From Pogonophryne albipinna (Eukaryota; Chordata; Actinopteri; Perciformes; Artedidraconidae), in contig JAPTMU010000279.1 of NCBI GenBank assembly GCA_028583405.1, positions 173,279 through 237,278 of the forward strand: 64,000 nt of DNA, in the 5' to 3' direction. A program made the position numbers and the translations under genes. How positions within the stretch are numbered: the first letter of the stretch is position 1; every line of letters begins with the position of its first letter. This document shows, piece after piece, positions 25,722 to 40,497 of this stretch. The notes beneath the pieces are model-generated. The model was not told where the DNA came from. It did not search any database and worked only from the letters and a program-made list of their open reading frames with translations.

Positions 25722-27217
25722 AAAAATGTTAATAATCATTCGTCTCCGGCTTGAGCTTCAACCTCAGGATCCATGTATCTGTGATCCTCTCCAGAATGGA
25801 AGGAGTCATCACATACAGAGACTAGTTCCTGAGCAGTGTCCTTCACATGCTGATATCCAAGAGAGGGAGTTACACAGTCACAAGATGGAGGAATAGAAAG
25901 CAGTATTCAATGTTTACTTCAGATTAGCTCCACGTCAGAAATGAGCATGCTTGATGTCTCTCTCCATAGAGGCTGAATCATCATGTTAATCACATAGCTA
26001 TCATCTGCCTCAAACAGTCCTGATGCTCTTCTAGGTAATCACACATCCTGTCATGTTCACAGCTACAGTTGGGATACCTTTGTTAGCATGCTACTCTCAT
26101 GTTGGAAGAGGACGTTCAGTGTTTTCCAAACAATGAGAACAATCTCCCCTCTCTCCGACAGAAACAGGAAATGGCGTAACTTTTCGTAACAACGGCTAAG
26201 AAATCAGCATCCCTTGGATTACAAATAACAAAAATGAAACTACAACCATCTTTAATTGTGTTGCCTCTCTTAGTTTTAAACCTGATGTGTTTGTAACAGT
26301 CTGTAAATATACACAACTTTATAATAAAATGCACACATTTATCTTTTTCTAGTCTAAACACAGGTCTGATCCTAAGTTTAAAAAACACGAGGTTACCATG
26401 AAGTTGTTAACATCTGTATGACGATATTACATGTCTATCTTGTTGTGCAGTTTATCAGTTAATGTTTCCTTGGTGTTGGTTTGGCTCTCAGGTGTTTCCC
26501 AGAGGTCGCTAATGTCACTGGTTTGAATCATTGGACGCATTCATAATATCTAGAGTCTCTGCTGGAATACAGATCTGGTTTTTTGCTTCTTAATTGGGTC
26601 CAGTTCGAGCTCATTTGAACTGTCAGAGCAGAATGATGAGCAGCCTTCATCTGAAATGTTTCTCATTAAGGCTTCTGCTGAGTCAGCGGAGGAGGAGGAG
26701 GATTGGACGAGGCGGAGACAAGCTGGAGGACACATGTCAGATCTACAATACCTTAGCCGCAGAGTGCATGTGCTTTCATACTTTTAGTGAAGAGATAAAT
26801 TAGACTCTCATGTCGCTATGGTATTCTAGAGCAGGGGTCAAACTCAATTTCATCGCGGGCCACATTAGAATTATGGTTGCACTCAAAGGGCCGGTGGTAA
26901 CTTTAAGATTATATAAAAATACATGATAAATATAAAATAATTGCAAGTCTCTTCATTGCGCATGTCACACAATGAGATGCATTGTGGGACATGTAGTTTA
27001 TGGGCAACGTTCTCCTGTAAAGCGGCACGTAACTTTAAATAAACTTAAATAAATTATATTCTTTGCAAGCTCTTGTGGGCCACATAAAATGAAGTGGCGG
27101 GCCGGATTTGGCCCCCGGGCCTTGAGTTTGACACCCCTGTTCTAGAGGACAAAAGTGTGTGTGTGTACGCACGTGTATTACAAGCCATACATGTATACAT
27201 AATATACACACACATAA
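25722..27217 (+). repeat. tandem segment copy 3, interrupted and truncated
   Basis: Nearly identical to copy 2 (a few substitutions, and a small deletion near 26621). It is split by a hAT MITE at 26832-27139 and stops at 'acacataaaaa', before the 'tttttctcaaaat' array. Confidence 0.92.
26832..27139. mobile_element. hAT-type MITE in segment copy 3
   Basis: The ends are 'caggggtcaaactcaattt' and 'cttgagtttgacacccctg'. The 8-bp duplications are ttctagag (26824-26831 and 27140-27147). The internal text 'gcgggccggatttggccccc' is typical. Copies 1 and 2 show the empty site 'ttctacag'. A relative is at 45869. Confidence 0.92.

Positions 27218-28496
<1,279 letters not shown>

Positions 28497-28561
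<65 letters not shown>
28497..28561. repeat. (CA)n microsatellite
   Basis: About 32 CA units. Confidence 0.97.
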
Positions 28562-28562
<1 letters not shown>

Positions 28563-28639
28563 TTAGCCCGCTGCACATCCTCACTGGTGTTACTGGGCTT
28601 TCTATAGACACCACCTGCTGGTCTGACTGGTGTCTCTGG

Positions 28640-28752
28640 GGTGTGTGTATTTATGTGTGTGTATGTGTGTGTGTGTGTGTGTATTTATGTGTGTGTGTGT
28701 ATTTATGTGTGTGTATGTGTGTGTGTGTGTGTATTTATGTGTGTGTGTGTCC
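28640..28752. repeat. GT-rich repeat with 'atttat' spacers
   Basis: GT runs alternate with 'gtatttatgtgtg'. It directly precedes the candidate promoter of the 28859 exon. Confidence 0.9.
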
Positions 28753-28754
28753 GA

Positions 28755-28858
28755 GGGGGGAAGTCCCTCATTGGTCAGATCCCGACAGTGTGGAGCCGCG
28801 GGAGGTTTTTCAGAGCAGTAGTTTAGCCTCAGCACTCCCTCCCTCTTTACCTTTTATC
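28755..28858 (+). promoter_or_regulatory. candidate promoter/5' leader of the CH-less first exon
   Basis: This short stretch between a GT-rich repeat and the ATG at 28859 has an inverted CCAAT box ('cattggtc'), the GC-rich 'ggagccgcggga' and a pyrimidine-rich 'ctccctccctcttta' just before the ATG. It is only suggestive; no TATA box is seen. Confidence 0.25.
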
Positions 28859-28968
28859 ATGTCCCGGGGCGAACAAGTAGACCCCCCGCTGTGCCGAGCC
28901 TCTCGCCTGCCCACCGCCGTGACCAGGAGGAACCAGGTGCATTATGGGAGAGCCGACGCATCTCCTAG
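28859..28968 (+). CDS. nav3: candidate alternative first coding exon of nav3 (CH-less form)
   Basis: An ATG with A at -3 opens a 36-codon frame (MSRGEQVDPPLCRASRLPTA ... GRADASP) ending in AG|gtacat. The exon therefore ends in phase 2, exactly what the exons at 34697 and 43920 need. The arrangement would give a protein that skips the CH domain. The segment is G+C-rich and CpG-containing compared with surrounding intron, with an inverted CCAAT ('attggtc') about 90 bp upstream. No acceptor in the right phase lies just upstream: the nearest cag, at 28811-28813, would need phase 0. That argues for a first exon over a cassette exon. I do not recognise this peptide from a known isoform, so the call rests on phase, start context and donor only. 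Confidence 0.42.
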
Positions 28969-31515
<2,547 letters not shown>

Positions 31516-32400
31516 AGCAGAGGTGGAAGAAGTGTTATGATCCTTCACTTAAAGGGGACCTATCATGCAAAATGCACTTTCTGATGTCTTTTCTACATCA
31601 ACATGTGTCCCCGGTGTGTCGGGGAACTCACGCAGCGTCAGAAAATAAAACCCTCTCTCTTTTCCTCCGTACCCACATCTCTAAAAACGGGGAACAACGG
31701 AGCTGATCCAGATTTGCGTCCGATATGACGTAATATCTGAAATGTGGACCCACGGCCCAATCAGAAACGTTGCTATCAGAAACAATGCCCGACTGTTTTG
31801 GACGTAATATGGTCGGTGTTTACATTAGCATCGCTAACACTCAGAGCTAACCTGCACTGGAGAGCATGTGTGTGAAGAAGCAGGAAGTAAAAAGGAACTC
31901 ACCTTGTGGTATAACCGGCAAGAGAGAAAGCCTTTGAGCTCCATACTGTTTCAGATCCTTGATAATCCATGATATGGCGTTTCATCACGGCAGCATTTAG
32001 TTTAGACAGTAGCTGCCGGGTCCCGCATGAGCTCAGACCCCTCCTCTTTAAAGCTTTATACCCAAATCAGTACTTTTGAAACAGGAAGTGAAATAGAGGG
32101 ATATGAGGCATGGCTAGAATGGGTTATCTGTTTGGTATTTGGAGCAAAACACTTCAGAGACATGTTTTTAATATATATTGTTATATATCTGAGACCTATG
32201 CGATTGCCTACAAATAGCATGATAGGTGCCCTTTAAGTAGAATAACTAATACTGCACTGTAAAAGTACTCCATTACAAGTAAAAGTACTGCGTGTGGAAT
32301 GGTACTTAAGTGAAAATGTACTTTAAATATTAGGAGAAGAAGTGCTTGCTGTATTAAATAAAAATAAATAAATATTTAAAATGAAAAGCAGGAAATCGTC
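31516..32400. repeat. 'aagtaaaagtac' teleost repeat, split by a MITE
   Basis: 31518-31548 ('agaggtggaagaagtgttat') and 32237-32400 ('gtagaataactaatactgca', 'aagtaaaagtactgcg') are the two halves. The break is at TTAA, where the T3 MITE inserted. Confidence 0.75.
31549..32236. mobile_element. TTAA-flanked MITE, family T3, copy a
   Basis: The ends are 'ttaaaggggacctatcatgc' and 'gcatgataggtgccctttaa' with TTAA at each end; 688 bp. Internal text 'gatttgcgtccgatatgacg' is shared with 58494-58971. Insertion into a known repeat gives the empty site 'cttcacttaagtaga'. Confidence 0.88.
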
Positions 32401-33320
32401 ACATTTGAAAAGCTGGAACTTTTGTGTTTTTACACAAAAGAAAATGTAAAAAAATAATTAAATTGCTCCCAATTCAATTTCTATGAACTCACTCATTGTT
32501 TGTGGTGTTCTTAAATAGACAGTAAAAAAAGTCCAAGTGATAAGCGCTAAATGAAGTAGATGGACACCTGATTGAGTAAAGAAAACATCCTTTTGTTCAC
32601 ACATTTAGTTTCTTCTTTACACGATAATGAATATAAAAAATGATGTATTTCAGCCAAAACCTTCAGAGACATGTTTTGTATCTGAGACCTGTGATATAAG
32701 ATACGATAAGAAGCACTTTATTGATCCCAATGTGGCAATAGTTTGCGTTGCAGCAGCGTAAAAAGACATCGCATTGTACATTAGAGACATTAAATATTCA
32801 AATAGAATTAAAAGTGTTTAAGGAAAGGAATATTAAATATTAAATTGAATATGAATGTAAAATGTACAGTGTGAGTTTAAGTCCAGTTATCCAAGAGAAG
32901 CTATATTGTTGAAAAGACTCAAATAGGAGACCTTTAAAACAATTCAAAATACTTTAACAATCAATGTCGTGGTAATGAAAACCTCAGAGGGCGAAGAAAC
33001 ACCCACTCACTGTTAGTCATCCAAAGAGACGGGAATCAGCCGCTACATTCATGCTGCACAGGAAGTAGTTAAGCTCCTTCATAAAAAGAGATGCCTTTAA
33101 TCATCATGCCTGTAAACAATGGAGAGTAAAGCGTCCAGGTGTCTGAGCTGCTGGGTGTAAGTGTTCAGAGCGGACTGAACGACTCCGGACATGTGAGGGA
33201 GGCTCACTTGTTGTCGTGAACTGAGTGAACAGATCATGTAGTCATTCCTTCTTTTTTAAATAGGAAAACATTGTGTTTGTCAAACAAGCCGAAACCCACC
33301 GGATTAACAGCAGGATAGAA
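32401..33320. other. nav3: intron; LINE tail in reverse at 32695-32905
   Basis: 'ataagaagcactttattgat' and 'cccaatgtggcaatagtttg' form the reverse of the 'gggatcaataaagt' LINE tail. The rest is featureless. Confidence 0.5.
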
Positions 33321-34107
33321 TTTAACTTACAAAAAATCTGGTTTGATTTCACGTCACGTCTTCATGCGTGATTTTCTCTTTTTTACTCACATTTACTACT
33401 AAGTACTGTATACTAAAGTACACATTTGAGGTGCTCTGATTGGTCGGGACGTTGCGAGGCTCGTTGCTGCGAGGAGCGGACAGGTTTCCGGGTCGGCGAT
33501 ACAGCGAGAACAAGCGAAACTCATCCTGAGCACACAAACACTCACAGCCGAAGTGAAAGCAATAAGTGTGGCTTGATATTGAGAAAGAAAAAGGTTTCTA
33601 ACGCTGTGAGAATGGGTCTGCAGAGAGCATTTCTCCACCATCCCAACTCGTCTATTACCAACCAGGGAGCTCTATGCAAGTCAATGGGACTCCCTGTTAG
33701 TTAGCCAAGGGGTCCTGGTGTGTGAGGTGCTCCGCGGATTGGTCCATTTGGGCCAATCCGGTCATTTGTTGTTGATCTGGGTGTTCACACGTCACAGAAC
33801 CCAGGAAGCAAACAATGGAAGAAGAGAAATGTCCAACGAGGCGTTCTGGGGCAGCACAGACAGGTCTTCTCTGTGTTAGAGTTTTACTCGCTACAGGGTG
33901 TACTTTGAGGGTTTGTGACTCTGCAGACCGTTTACATGCAGAACAACCTTCATAACACAAGGGGACGGGTCATAACCGGAAAAGCATGACATGGGACCTT
34001 TAACTTACAAAAAATCTGGTTTGATTTCACTTCACGTCTTCATGCATGATTTTCTCTTTTTTACTCACATTTACTAAGTACTGTATACTAAAGTACACAT
34101 TTGAGGT
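33321..34107. repeat. direct repeat of about 110 bp flanking a truncated MITE
   Basis: 33321-33432 and 33999-34107 are near-identical ('tttaacttacaaaaaatctg' through 'agtacacatttgagg', with a 3-bp indel). The T2 MITE remnant lies between them. Confidence 0.9.
33432..34003. mobile_element. TTAA MITE, family T2, copy b (left-truncated)
   Basis: It begins inside the element ('tgctctgattggtcggga', equivalent to about 7705 in copy a) and runs to the intact right end 'catgacatgggacctttaa'. It is highly similar to copy a over about 570 bp. Confidence 0.88.
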
Positions 34108-34696
34108 ACTTCAGTTGAGTATTTTCTATAAGTGCCACGTTATACTTCTACTCCACTTAATTTCTATATATTTTTTACAGCTGTAGTTACTTTATAAATT
34201 AAGATTCTCACACAAAACGTATACAAAACTTTAAACCACGATGTTTTGATGAAGATTCAACTAAACGAAAAAATTAAGAAGAACAAAATGAAACTAAAAG
34301 GAAAGTTTGAGGCAGTATGTCAACATTTAATGTATTTTAAAATGTATTAAAACATCGTAAATCCCCCTTTTTGTTTTGTATCTACCTTATAGCGTCTTTT
34401 TACGTCACTGTAAGAGAATACAGTTCCTATTTTGTGTATCATGATCATGTAATCCATTACTCCTTTCAGCTGGTCGTAAATAAGCATGTGGTAATCAACA
34501 TGTGAGCCGTCATGTGATACAAATAAACAGGCAGAGTACAGCATGTGTGTCCCTCTCTCTATCTATCCCCTCTCTCTGTCTGAATGCCTCTTTTCATCGC
34601 TGGTTATTATATTAAAGCATGCATTAAAGAAGGTCTCAGTCCTTCTCTAACTGTCCGTCTCTCTTCTTCTTCTTCTTCTTCTTCTTCTCTCTTCAG
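34108..34696. other. nav3: intron with repeat fragment and CTT tract
   Basis: 34108-34170 ('tacttctactccacttaat') is the reverse end of the 'aagtaaaagtac' repeat. 34667-34687 is a pure CTT run forming the polypyrimidine tract of the exon at 34697. Confidence 0.6.
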
Positions 34697-34765
34697 TCTC
34701 ACAGCGCGGTATGCAAGTCCTCCGGGCCACAGTGGGTTAGGGTCACCACAGAAGAAAAATACGAG
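34697..34765 (+). CDS. nav3: nav3 small in-frame exon, Q-K-K basic linker
   Basis: A pyrimidine tract of repeated CTT and 'ctcttcag' precedes the exon; the donor is CGAG|gtaaat. The 69 nt (23 codons, phase 2 at both ends) add S-LTARYASPPGHSGLGSPQKKNT-R between DMQS and LPGPSR. Human NAV3 has SLAARYATQSNHSGIATSQKKPTR at this point (from memory), so the exon is real despite its size. Because it is a multiple of three in length and both neighbours share the same phase, skipping it would keep the frame, as expected of a cassette exon. The upstream CTT microsatellite forms most of its polypyrimidine tract. Confidence 0.9.
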
Positions 34766-35053
34766 GTAAATATCACAAATGAATGGTGTTTTTATCTGAT
34801 ACTAAAACGTTCTTTGTGCTCGGTTTTTTCATTGCTTTGTGCATGAACCTTATCCTTCATGTAACTGTCCTTAATGTGATTTTGCGTAATGTTATCATGT
34901 TTTTGTTAAAAGGGCTTTCTGTAGAGTCAACTAGTTTGTTTTGACCATTAAATGTGTTATGGCTCAAGAGGCCACAACAAAGAGGAGACACACCATATCA
35001 ACGGTTAATAAAATATGTTTATTAAAGCAAGTAATTCAAATTAACCAAATTAA
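34766..35053. other. nav3: intron, no recognisable feature
   Basis: Nothing supportable. Confidence 0.4.
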
Positions 35054-35438
35054 TTAAAGGTGGGGTAGGTAAGTTTGAGAAACCGGCTCGAGATACACTT
35101 GTTGTTATATTCCATGGAATGCTCTTAACATCCCGATAGCAATGAATATCTGAAGTGCTTTGACAAAAAATACATTAAAAAACATCATCTCTGGAAGCCG
35201 TGGCGCTGTAAAAAGCACGACCAATCATCTGAGCCGGCTAAAGTAACTGGATGGCCTACCTGCCTGTCAGCCTTCCATCTGTGCACACACTTATCTCGTG
35301 CCCTCATTGGTCATGTGCGCGTTCGTGTGTGTTGGAGGCGGGGCTCTGTAAGGAAGTGGCAGATTTCTTCCGGCTGTGTATTTTCAAATTCTAGCGCACT
35401 CGAGCTGGTTTCTCCAAAATGACCTACCCCACCTTTAA
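35054..35438. mobile_element. TTAA MITE, family T1, copy b (inverted)
   Basis: The ends are 'ttaaaggtggggtagg' and 'cctaccccacctttaa'. The interior is the reverse of copy a at 4451 and includes 'atattccatggaatgctctt'. Confidence 0.87.
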
Positions 35439-35613
35439 GAGCAAAGTGAGTAAAGCATGAGGGGTGGACGGCAGTGGTATCAGTAGTGTAAATGCAGGGT
35501 GAGGGTTGCATGGGCGTGTATGTGTGAGGTGCACAAAGTAAAGCAACTGAAGTAACAAATAGCATACTCAACAGAACCGGGTGCCTGTAGGGGAGAGCAG
35601 GGGAGACCGGGGG

Positions 35614-36068
35614 TGCGTCTCTTTGGTTATTTCTCATTTCCTCGCTCCTCGGGCTCGGTATCACCGGAAGTTGATTTGTCTGCGCCATCTTGAGTAGCGT
35701 CCCAGTGGCCTTAGGATCGAGGAGTGATAACGGAGGAGCGATAATCGAGGAACCACTAGACCATCCTCCGGTGAAATCCTCAGACACTCGCCCCGCCCCC
35801 TTACTGTGTATCGCTCACTGATTGGACGATGCAGCGCATGCACTGATCTGGCTGCTGTCAGACAATCAGCTGTGCGGCGTCCTCACAAACGGACGTCGCT
35901 TCACGTGACGCTCCGGAGGAAACGACGACCCATTGCTCTTAAAACTCATTTCCCTGCTTCTCGTGGTTTCCTTGCGTCTCTCCATGCTTCCCTGGTGGGA
36001 GGGACTAGTCGCAGGGAAACGACGCAAGTGAGGGACGCAAGGAATCCATTTAACCAAAGTGAGACGCA
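35614..36068. mobile_element. MITE with 'tgcgtctc...tttggtta' ends
   Basis: The left end 'tgcgtctctttggtta' pairs with the right end 'taaccaaagtgagacgca' (2-nt indel). It is 455 bp, G+C-rich, with clustered 'gaggagcgataa' words. The target duplication was not resolved. A 112-codon open frame inside it is fortuitous. Confidence 0.55.
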
Positions 36069-36721
36069 GCTAGGACACAGCACAGCCACACCCTCTCCAG
36101 ATGAACCCACAGCATCACAAATGCCAAAAAGAAAAGTTAAATAGTTGAAAACACAAAGGTTAAGTTAATTGTCTTTTTTGGGGTGATGTTTGACAGTTTG
36201 ACGGTCACCTCCTAGTCTGTGGTATCTTTTAAATAAGGTGGATTTGAGGGGAATTAGCCTTTAATGTTGTTTATATCCCCACAACCTGCAAACTGAAGAC
36301 CTTGGTGGCAAAACATTTGGCAGAAGAAATAATCAGTTTGTCCTCTTCCTCTCCTCTTCATCCTCACTGTGTCTGATACTCTTCCTCTGTCTTAAAACCA
36401 ACAGCAGAACTTACATCACATTTCCCTTTCAAGCTCCGTTTTGCTGATGCATTATCAAACATGTATTTTGGAAGATGAAAGAATTTTATGATAAAAGGAT
36501 CTCCCTTTGATTACCATTTGAATTGCCTCAATCTCAGCCTCATTTCTCCTCACGGGTTACCTCTCATTTTCTCTCGTCTGGCTGCAGTCGCTCCCTTTCT
36601 CTCTCTTTTGTTCTCTTTCTTGTCATCTTCATTTGTTATCATTTATTGTTCTGTCGCTCACACTTCCCCTTGGTGATTGATTGTATCTTTACTTACATAT
36701 TTCCATTGTAAGCTACAATTG
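36069..36721. other. nav3: intron, no recognisable feature
   Basis: Nothing supportable. Confidence 0.4.
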
Positions 36722-39700
36722 GACCTTTGTTTCCTTCCATAACATAGTGACATCACTATATAACACTCACGCTCCTATTGGCTAGCGCTCCAACACATTG
36801 TACGTGATCTCTAACCATCTCTAAGTGGTTCACACAATCACAACAGAGCCGGCCAGCTAACTAATGAGAGCAGACTGGGCTCTGGTTTCAGACAGAGGGT
36901 GAAAAGAGATGCTGCAGCGCAGGCAGTATGAGAAAAATAAAGAGCTCTTTGAACATTAAAGCATGGAGACACTACATACTGATATACACCTGAACATCAG
37001 CAGGAGAGGACTCTTTAAAGTAGAGACACTACATACTGATATACACCTGAACATCAGCAGGAGAGGACTCTTTAAAGTAGAGACACTACATACTGATATA
37101 CACCTGAACATCAGCAGGAGAGGACTCTTTAAAGTAGAGACACTACATACTGATATACACCTGAACATCAGCAGGAGAGGACTCTTTAAAGTAGAGACAC
37201 TACATACTGATATACACCTGAACATCAGCAGGAGAGGACTCTTTAAAGTAGAGACACTACATACTGATATACACCTGAACATCAGCAGGAGAGGACTCTT
37301 TAAAGTAGAGACACTACATACTGATATACACCTGAGCATCAGCAGGAGAGGACTCTTTAAAGTAGAGACACTACATACTGATATACACCTGAACATCAGC
37401 AGGAGAGGACTCTTTAAAGTAGAGACACTACATACTGATATACACCTGAACATCAGCAGGAGAGGACTCTTTAAAGTACAGACACTACATACTGATATAC
37501 ACCTGAACATCAGCAGGAGAGGACTCTTTAAAGTACAGACACTACATACTGATATACACCTGGACATCAGCAGGAGAGGACTCTTTAAAGTAGAGACACT
37601 ACATACTGATATACACCTGAACATCAGCAGGAGAGGACTCTTTAAAGTAGAGACACTACATACTGATATACACCTGAACATCAGCAGGAGAGGACTCTTT
37701 AAAGTAGAGACACTACATACTGATATACACCTGAACATCAGTAGGAGAGGACTCTTTAAAGTAGAGACACTACATACTGATATACACCTGAACATCAGCA
37801 GGAGAGGACTCTTTAAAGTAGAGACACTACATACTGATATACACCTGAACATCAGCAGAAGAGGACTCTTTAAAGTACAGACACTACATACTGATATACA
37901 CCTGAGCATCAGCAGGAGAGGACTCTTTAAAGTAGAGACACTACATACTGATATACACCTGAACATCAGCAGGAGAGGACTCTTTAAAGTAGAGACACTA
38001 CATACTGATATACACCTGAACATCAGCAGGAGAGGACTCTTTAAAGTAGAGACACTACATACTGATATACACCTGAACATCAGTAGGAGAGGACTCTTTA
38101 AAGTAGAGACACTACATACTGATATACACCTGAACATCAGCAGGAGAGGACTCTTTAAAGTAGAGACACTACATACTGATATACACCTGAACATCAGCAG
38201 AAGAGGACTCTTTAAAGTACAGACACTACATACTGATATACACCTGAGCATCAGCAGGAGAGGACTCTTTAAAGTAGAGACACTACATACTGATATACAC
38301 CTGAACATCAGCAGGAGAGGACTCTTTAAAGTAGAGACACTACATACTGATATACACCTGAACATCAGCAGGAGAGGACTCTTTAAAGTAGAGACACTAC
38401 ATACTGATATACACCTGAACATCAGCAGGAGAGGACTCTTTAAAGTAGAGACACTACATACTGATATACACCTGCACATCAGCAGGAGAGGACTCTTTAA
38501 AGTAGAGACACTACATACTGATATACACCTGAACATCAGCAGGAGAGGACTCTTTAAAGTAGAGACACTACATACTGATATACACCTGAACATCAGCAGG
38601 AGAGGACTCTTTAAAGTATAGACACTACATACTGATATACACCTGAACATCAGCAGGAGAGGACTCTTTAAAGTAGAGACACTACATACTGATATACACC
38701 TGAACATCAGCAGGAGAGGACTCTTTAAAGTAGCGATCACTACATACTGATATACACCTGAACATCAGCAGGAGAGGACTCTTTAAAGTAGAGACACTAC
38801 ATACTGATATACACCTGAACATCAGCAGGAGAGGACTCTTTAAAGTAGAGACACTACATACTGATATACACCTGAACATCAGCAGGAGAGGACTCTTTAA
38901 AGTAGAGACACTACATACTGATATACACCTGAACATCAGCAGGAGAGGACTCTTTAAAGTATAGACACTACATACTGATATACACCTGAACATCAGCAGG
39001 AGAGGACTCTTTAAAGTAGAGACACTACATACTGATATACACCTGAACATCAGCAGGAGAGGACTCTTTAAAGTAGCGTCACTACATACTGATATACACC
39101 TGAACATCAGCAGGAGAGGACTCTTTAAAGTAGAGACACTACATACTGATATACACCTGAACATCAGCAGGAGAGGACTCTTTAAAGTAGAGACACTACA
39201 TACTGATATACACCTGAACATCAGCAGGAGAGGACTCTTTAAAGTAGAGATACTACATACTGATATACACCTGAACATCAGCAGGAGAGGACTCTTTAAA
39301 GTAGAGACACTACATACTGATATACACCTGAACATCAGCAGAAGAGGACTCTTTAAAGTACAGACACTACATACTGATATACACCTGAGCATCAGCAGGA
39401 GAGGACTCTTTAAAGTAGAGACACTACATACTGATATACACCTGAACATCAGCAGGAGAGGACTCTTTAAAGTAGAGACACTACATACTGATATACACCT
39501 GAACATCAGCAGGAGAGGACTCTTTAAAGTAGAGACACTACATACTGATATACACCTGAACATCAGTAGGAGAGGACTCTTTAAAGTAGAGACACTACAT
39601 ACTGATATACACCTGAACATCAGCAGGAGAGGACTCTTTAAAGTAGAGACACTACATACTGATATACACCTGAACATCAGCAGAAGAGGACTCTTTAAAG

Positions 39701-40497
39701 TACAGACACTACATACTGATATACACCTGAGCATCAGCAGGAGAGGACTCTTTAAAGTAGAGACACTACATACTGATATACACCTGAACATCAGCAGGAG
39801 AGGACTCTTTAAAGTAGAGACACTACATACTGATATACACCTGAACATCAGCAGGAGAGGACTCTTTAAAGTAGAGACACTACATACTGATATACACCTG
39901 AACATCAGTAGGAGAGGACTCTTTAAAGTAGAGACACTACATACTGATATACACCTGCACATCAGCAGGAGAGGACTCTTTAAAGTAGAGACACTACATA
40001 CTGATATACACCTGAACATCAGCAGGAGAGGACTCTTTAAAGTAGAGACACTACATACTGATATACACCTGAACATCAGCAGGAGAGGACTCTTTAAAGT
40101 ATAGACACTACATACTGATATACACCTGAACATCAGCAGGAGAGGACTCTTTAAAGTAGAGACACTACATACTGATATACACCTGAACATCAGCAGGAGA
40201 GGACTCTTTAAAGTAGCGTCACTACATACTGATATAGACCTGAACATCAGCAGGAGAGGACTCTTTAAAGTAGAGACACTACATACTGATATACACCTGA
40301 ACATCAGCAGGAGAGGACTCTTTAAAGTAGAGACACTACATACTGATATACACCTGAACATCAGCAGGAGAGGACTCTTTAAAGTAGAGACACTACATAC
40401 TGATATACACCTGAACATCAGCAGGAGAGGACTCTTTAAAGTAGAGACACTACATACTGAAATGAAGCTGGAAATTAGCAAAATAGGACCCAATTAA
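36722..40497 (+). mobile_element. satellite-bearing TTAA MITE (family T4), copy 2, left-truncated
   Basis: It starts inside the element ('cctttgtttccttccataac', then 'tgacatcactatataac' and 'attggctagcgctccaac') and holds the largest 57-bp array. It ends 'tgaaatgaagctggaaatta', 'gcaaaataggacccaattaa' with TTAA at 40494-40497. The right end resembles the unexpanded copy's end at 8353. Confidence 0.8.
36964..40459 (+). repeat. 57-bp minisatellite array 2, about 61 copies
   Basis: Same unit as array 1, more uniform. Marker variants are 'gtacagacac', 'ctgagcatc', 'gtatagacac', 'gtagcg(a)tcac', 'ctgcacatc' and 'cagtagg'. They recur at spacings of 342-343 and 1483 bp, showing higher-order duplication. 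Long frames of 550-600 codons on both strands are repeat artefacts. Confidence 0.98.

Noticed and set aside
28814..28968. Reading the 28.8-kb coding block as an internal cassette exon with acceptor 'gtttttcag'
   Set aside because: The frame would need a phase-0 acceptor, but the upstream nav3 exon ends in phase 2, so it could not be joined in frame.
35806..36144. 112-codon open frame
   Set aside because: Lies largely inside a MITE (35614-36068) and has no recognisable product.
36956..40493. Open frames of about 550-600 codons on both strands (LHTDIHLNISRRGLF and RCISVCSVSTLKSP type)
   Set aside because: They are a direct result of a 57-bp unit (3 x 19) lacking stops in these frames. The same frames open in every array, both strands at once, with no start context, splice sites or conserved non-repeat domain.
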